Source: Limnohabitans sp. MMS-10A-192 (lineage in GTDB: Bacteria > Pseudomonadota > Gammaproteobacteria > Burkholderiales > Burkholderiaceae_C). From it: a stretch of DNA of 64,000 nucleotides. Of this stretch, positions 63,252 through 64,000 are shown piece after piece. Made by a program: the position numbers and the translations under genes. Each line of letters begins with the position of its first letter. Position 1 is the first letter of the stretch. The notes beneath the pieces are model-generated. The model was not told the origin of the DNA and did not search any database. It saw only the letters and a program-made list of their open reading frames with translations. The stretch lies in NCBI RefSeq assembly GCF_003063335.1, contig NZ_NERX01000004.1:186001-250000 (forward strand), written 5' to 3'.

Positions 63252-64000
63252 TCAAAGGCTTTCGCTATATCCGAGGGTTGTTGAGATTTCGCGTGCAGTT
63301 GTTTGCAATTTGGGCAGCCAGCTTTCATCGAGCCGATCAGCTGGAGCGGAGATCGAGAGACCCGCAAGCAATTTGCCTTGGTCATCGTAGATCCCTGCGG
63401 CAATGCAGCGCACACCCATTTCCAGTTCTTCGTTGTCACGCGCGATGCCGTATTGCTTGACGCGCGACAGTTCGCGTTCCAGTACTTGCAATTGCGTGAT
63501 GCTGTTGCGTGTCTGACCTGACAGGCCGGTACGGGTGGCATAAGAGCGTACACGCAAAGGGTCGTCTGCTGCCAAGAAAAGTTTGCCCACTGAGGTCAAG
63601 TGCAAGGGCGCTCTGCCACCAATGGCGCGCACCACCTGCATGCCAGAGCGTTCGCTGTAAGCCCGCTCGATGTAGACGATCTCGTCGCCTTGCCGCATGC
63701 TCAGGTTCACGGGTTGCTGGATCAGCTTGTGCAGCTCGCGCATGGGTGCCAGAGCTGCATCTCGCACATTCAGACGACCTTTGACCAGGTTGCCCAATTC
63801 CAGAAGCCGCATGCCCAGTCGGTAGTTGCCCGCTTCGGGGCGGTCCACGAAACGTCCGGTGGCCAAATCGTTCAGGATGCGGTGCGCTGTGGAGGGGTGA
63901 AGGCCGGTTTTTTCGCTGATCTCTTTGAGCGAGATGGCTTCTTCGCGCGATGCGAGCACATCGATCAGCGAGAACATGCGTTCAATCACCTGGATCGTGG
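63252..64000 (-). CDS. IclR-family transcriptional regulator (start cut by window edge)
   Basis: The visible part has an N-terminal winged helix-turn-helix (SLKEISEKTGLHPSTAHRILNDLATGRFVDR) and the IclR effector-binding domain (from about ALAPMRELHKLIQQPVNLSMRQGDEIVYIERAYSERSG). The C-terminal IclR signature GVRCIAAGIYDDQGKLLAGLSISAP is intact. The last bases of the window read in frame as IQVIERMF, so the start probably lies beyond 64000; an internal GTG/ATG at 63989 is also possible. IclR proteins regulate catabolic or glyoxylate genes; its target operon is outside the window. Confidence 0.88.
   Translation of the reverse strand, partial: TIQVIERMFSLIDVLASREEAISLKEISEKTGLHPSTAHRILNDLATGRFVDRPEAGNYRLGMRLLELGNLVKGRLNVRDAALAPMRELHKLIQQPVNLSMRQGDEIVYIERAYSERSGMQVVRAIGGRAPLHLTSVGKLFLAADDPLRVRSYATRTGLSGQTRNSITQLQVLERELSRVKQYGIARDNEELEMGVRCIAAGIYDDQGKLLAGLSISAPADRLDESWLPKLQTTAREISTTLGYSESL

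Overview
The window looks like chromosomal DNA from a betaproteobacterium of the order Burkholderiales, most likely Comamonadaceae (Limnohabitans/Rhodoferax-like). Supporting signs are the moderately high GC content, the gene pairings nadE-glnB and ilvI-ilvH-ilvC-pssA-leuA, a sigma factor-DUF3619-DUF3106-RDD operon, a class I IlvC, and a TRAP transporter beside a fumarylacetoacetate-hydrolase-family enzyme. This placement comes from reading protein sequences and gene order; no database search was run. Most of the window is core genome. I found no rRNA, tRNA, insertion sequence, prophage or CRISPR array.

Layout. 1-2.4 kb: accessory edge with a partial PPOX flavoprotein, a HigBA-like toxin-antitoxin pair with a palindromic operator, a DUF924 gene and an AT-richer nuclease gene. 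2.4-6.4 kb: glnS, a small secreted protein, a membrane-anchored aspartic protease with a tiny upstream ORF, and uppP. The 5' end of uppP is duplicated on the far side of the protease gene. 6.4-6.9 kb: 94-bp tandem repeats with two hairpins per unit. 6.9-17.9 kb: a frameshifted alpha/beta hydrolase, an Anbu proteasome-like protease, mutS (with a repeat element inserted in frame), suhB, trmJ, cysE, dnaG and an acyl-CoA ligase. 18-23.8 kb: a Lys/Ala-rich exported protein, a Nudix hydrolase, a TRAP transporter (dctP-dctQ-dctM order on the minus strand), a FAH-family enzyme, a MarR regulator and an ABM monooxygenase. 23.9-27 kb: a MATE exporter and a polytopic membrane protein. 27-35.5 kb: rpmE2, rho, trxA, a flavoprotein, a small unknown gene, the 4.5S RNA gene (not an ORF), dnaX-ybaB-recR and an orphan substrate-binding protein.

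35.5-43.6 kb: mltD, gloB, a methyltransferase, rnhA and a two-gene RND efflux pump. 43.6-46.8 kb: the molybdenum-cofactor genes moaA-mobA-moeA, with another copy of the interspersed repeat upstream. 47-52.4 kb: an aldehyde dehydrogenase, ppa, a FemAB/GNAT-like protein, nadE and glnB. 52.4-55.7 kb: a minus-strand operon encoding a sigma factor, DUF3619, DUF3106, an RDD protein, dgkA and a LOG-family protein. 55.9-64 kb: branched-chain amino acid genes (ilvI, ilvH, ilvC, then leuA) with pssA between them, a penicillin-binding-protein-type endopeptidase and an IclR regulator cut by the window edge.

The most notable observations are a leucine-rich leader peptide plus attenuator in front of leuA, an A9 slippage site in dnaX with an almost immediate stop in the shifted frame (a likely gamma-subunit switch), the in-frame repeat element inside mutS, the uppP 5'-end duplication around the protease gene, and the sigma/DUF3619/DUF3106 operon as a candidate envelope-sensing module.
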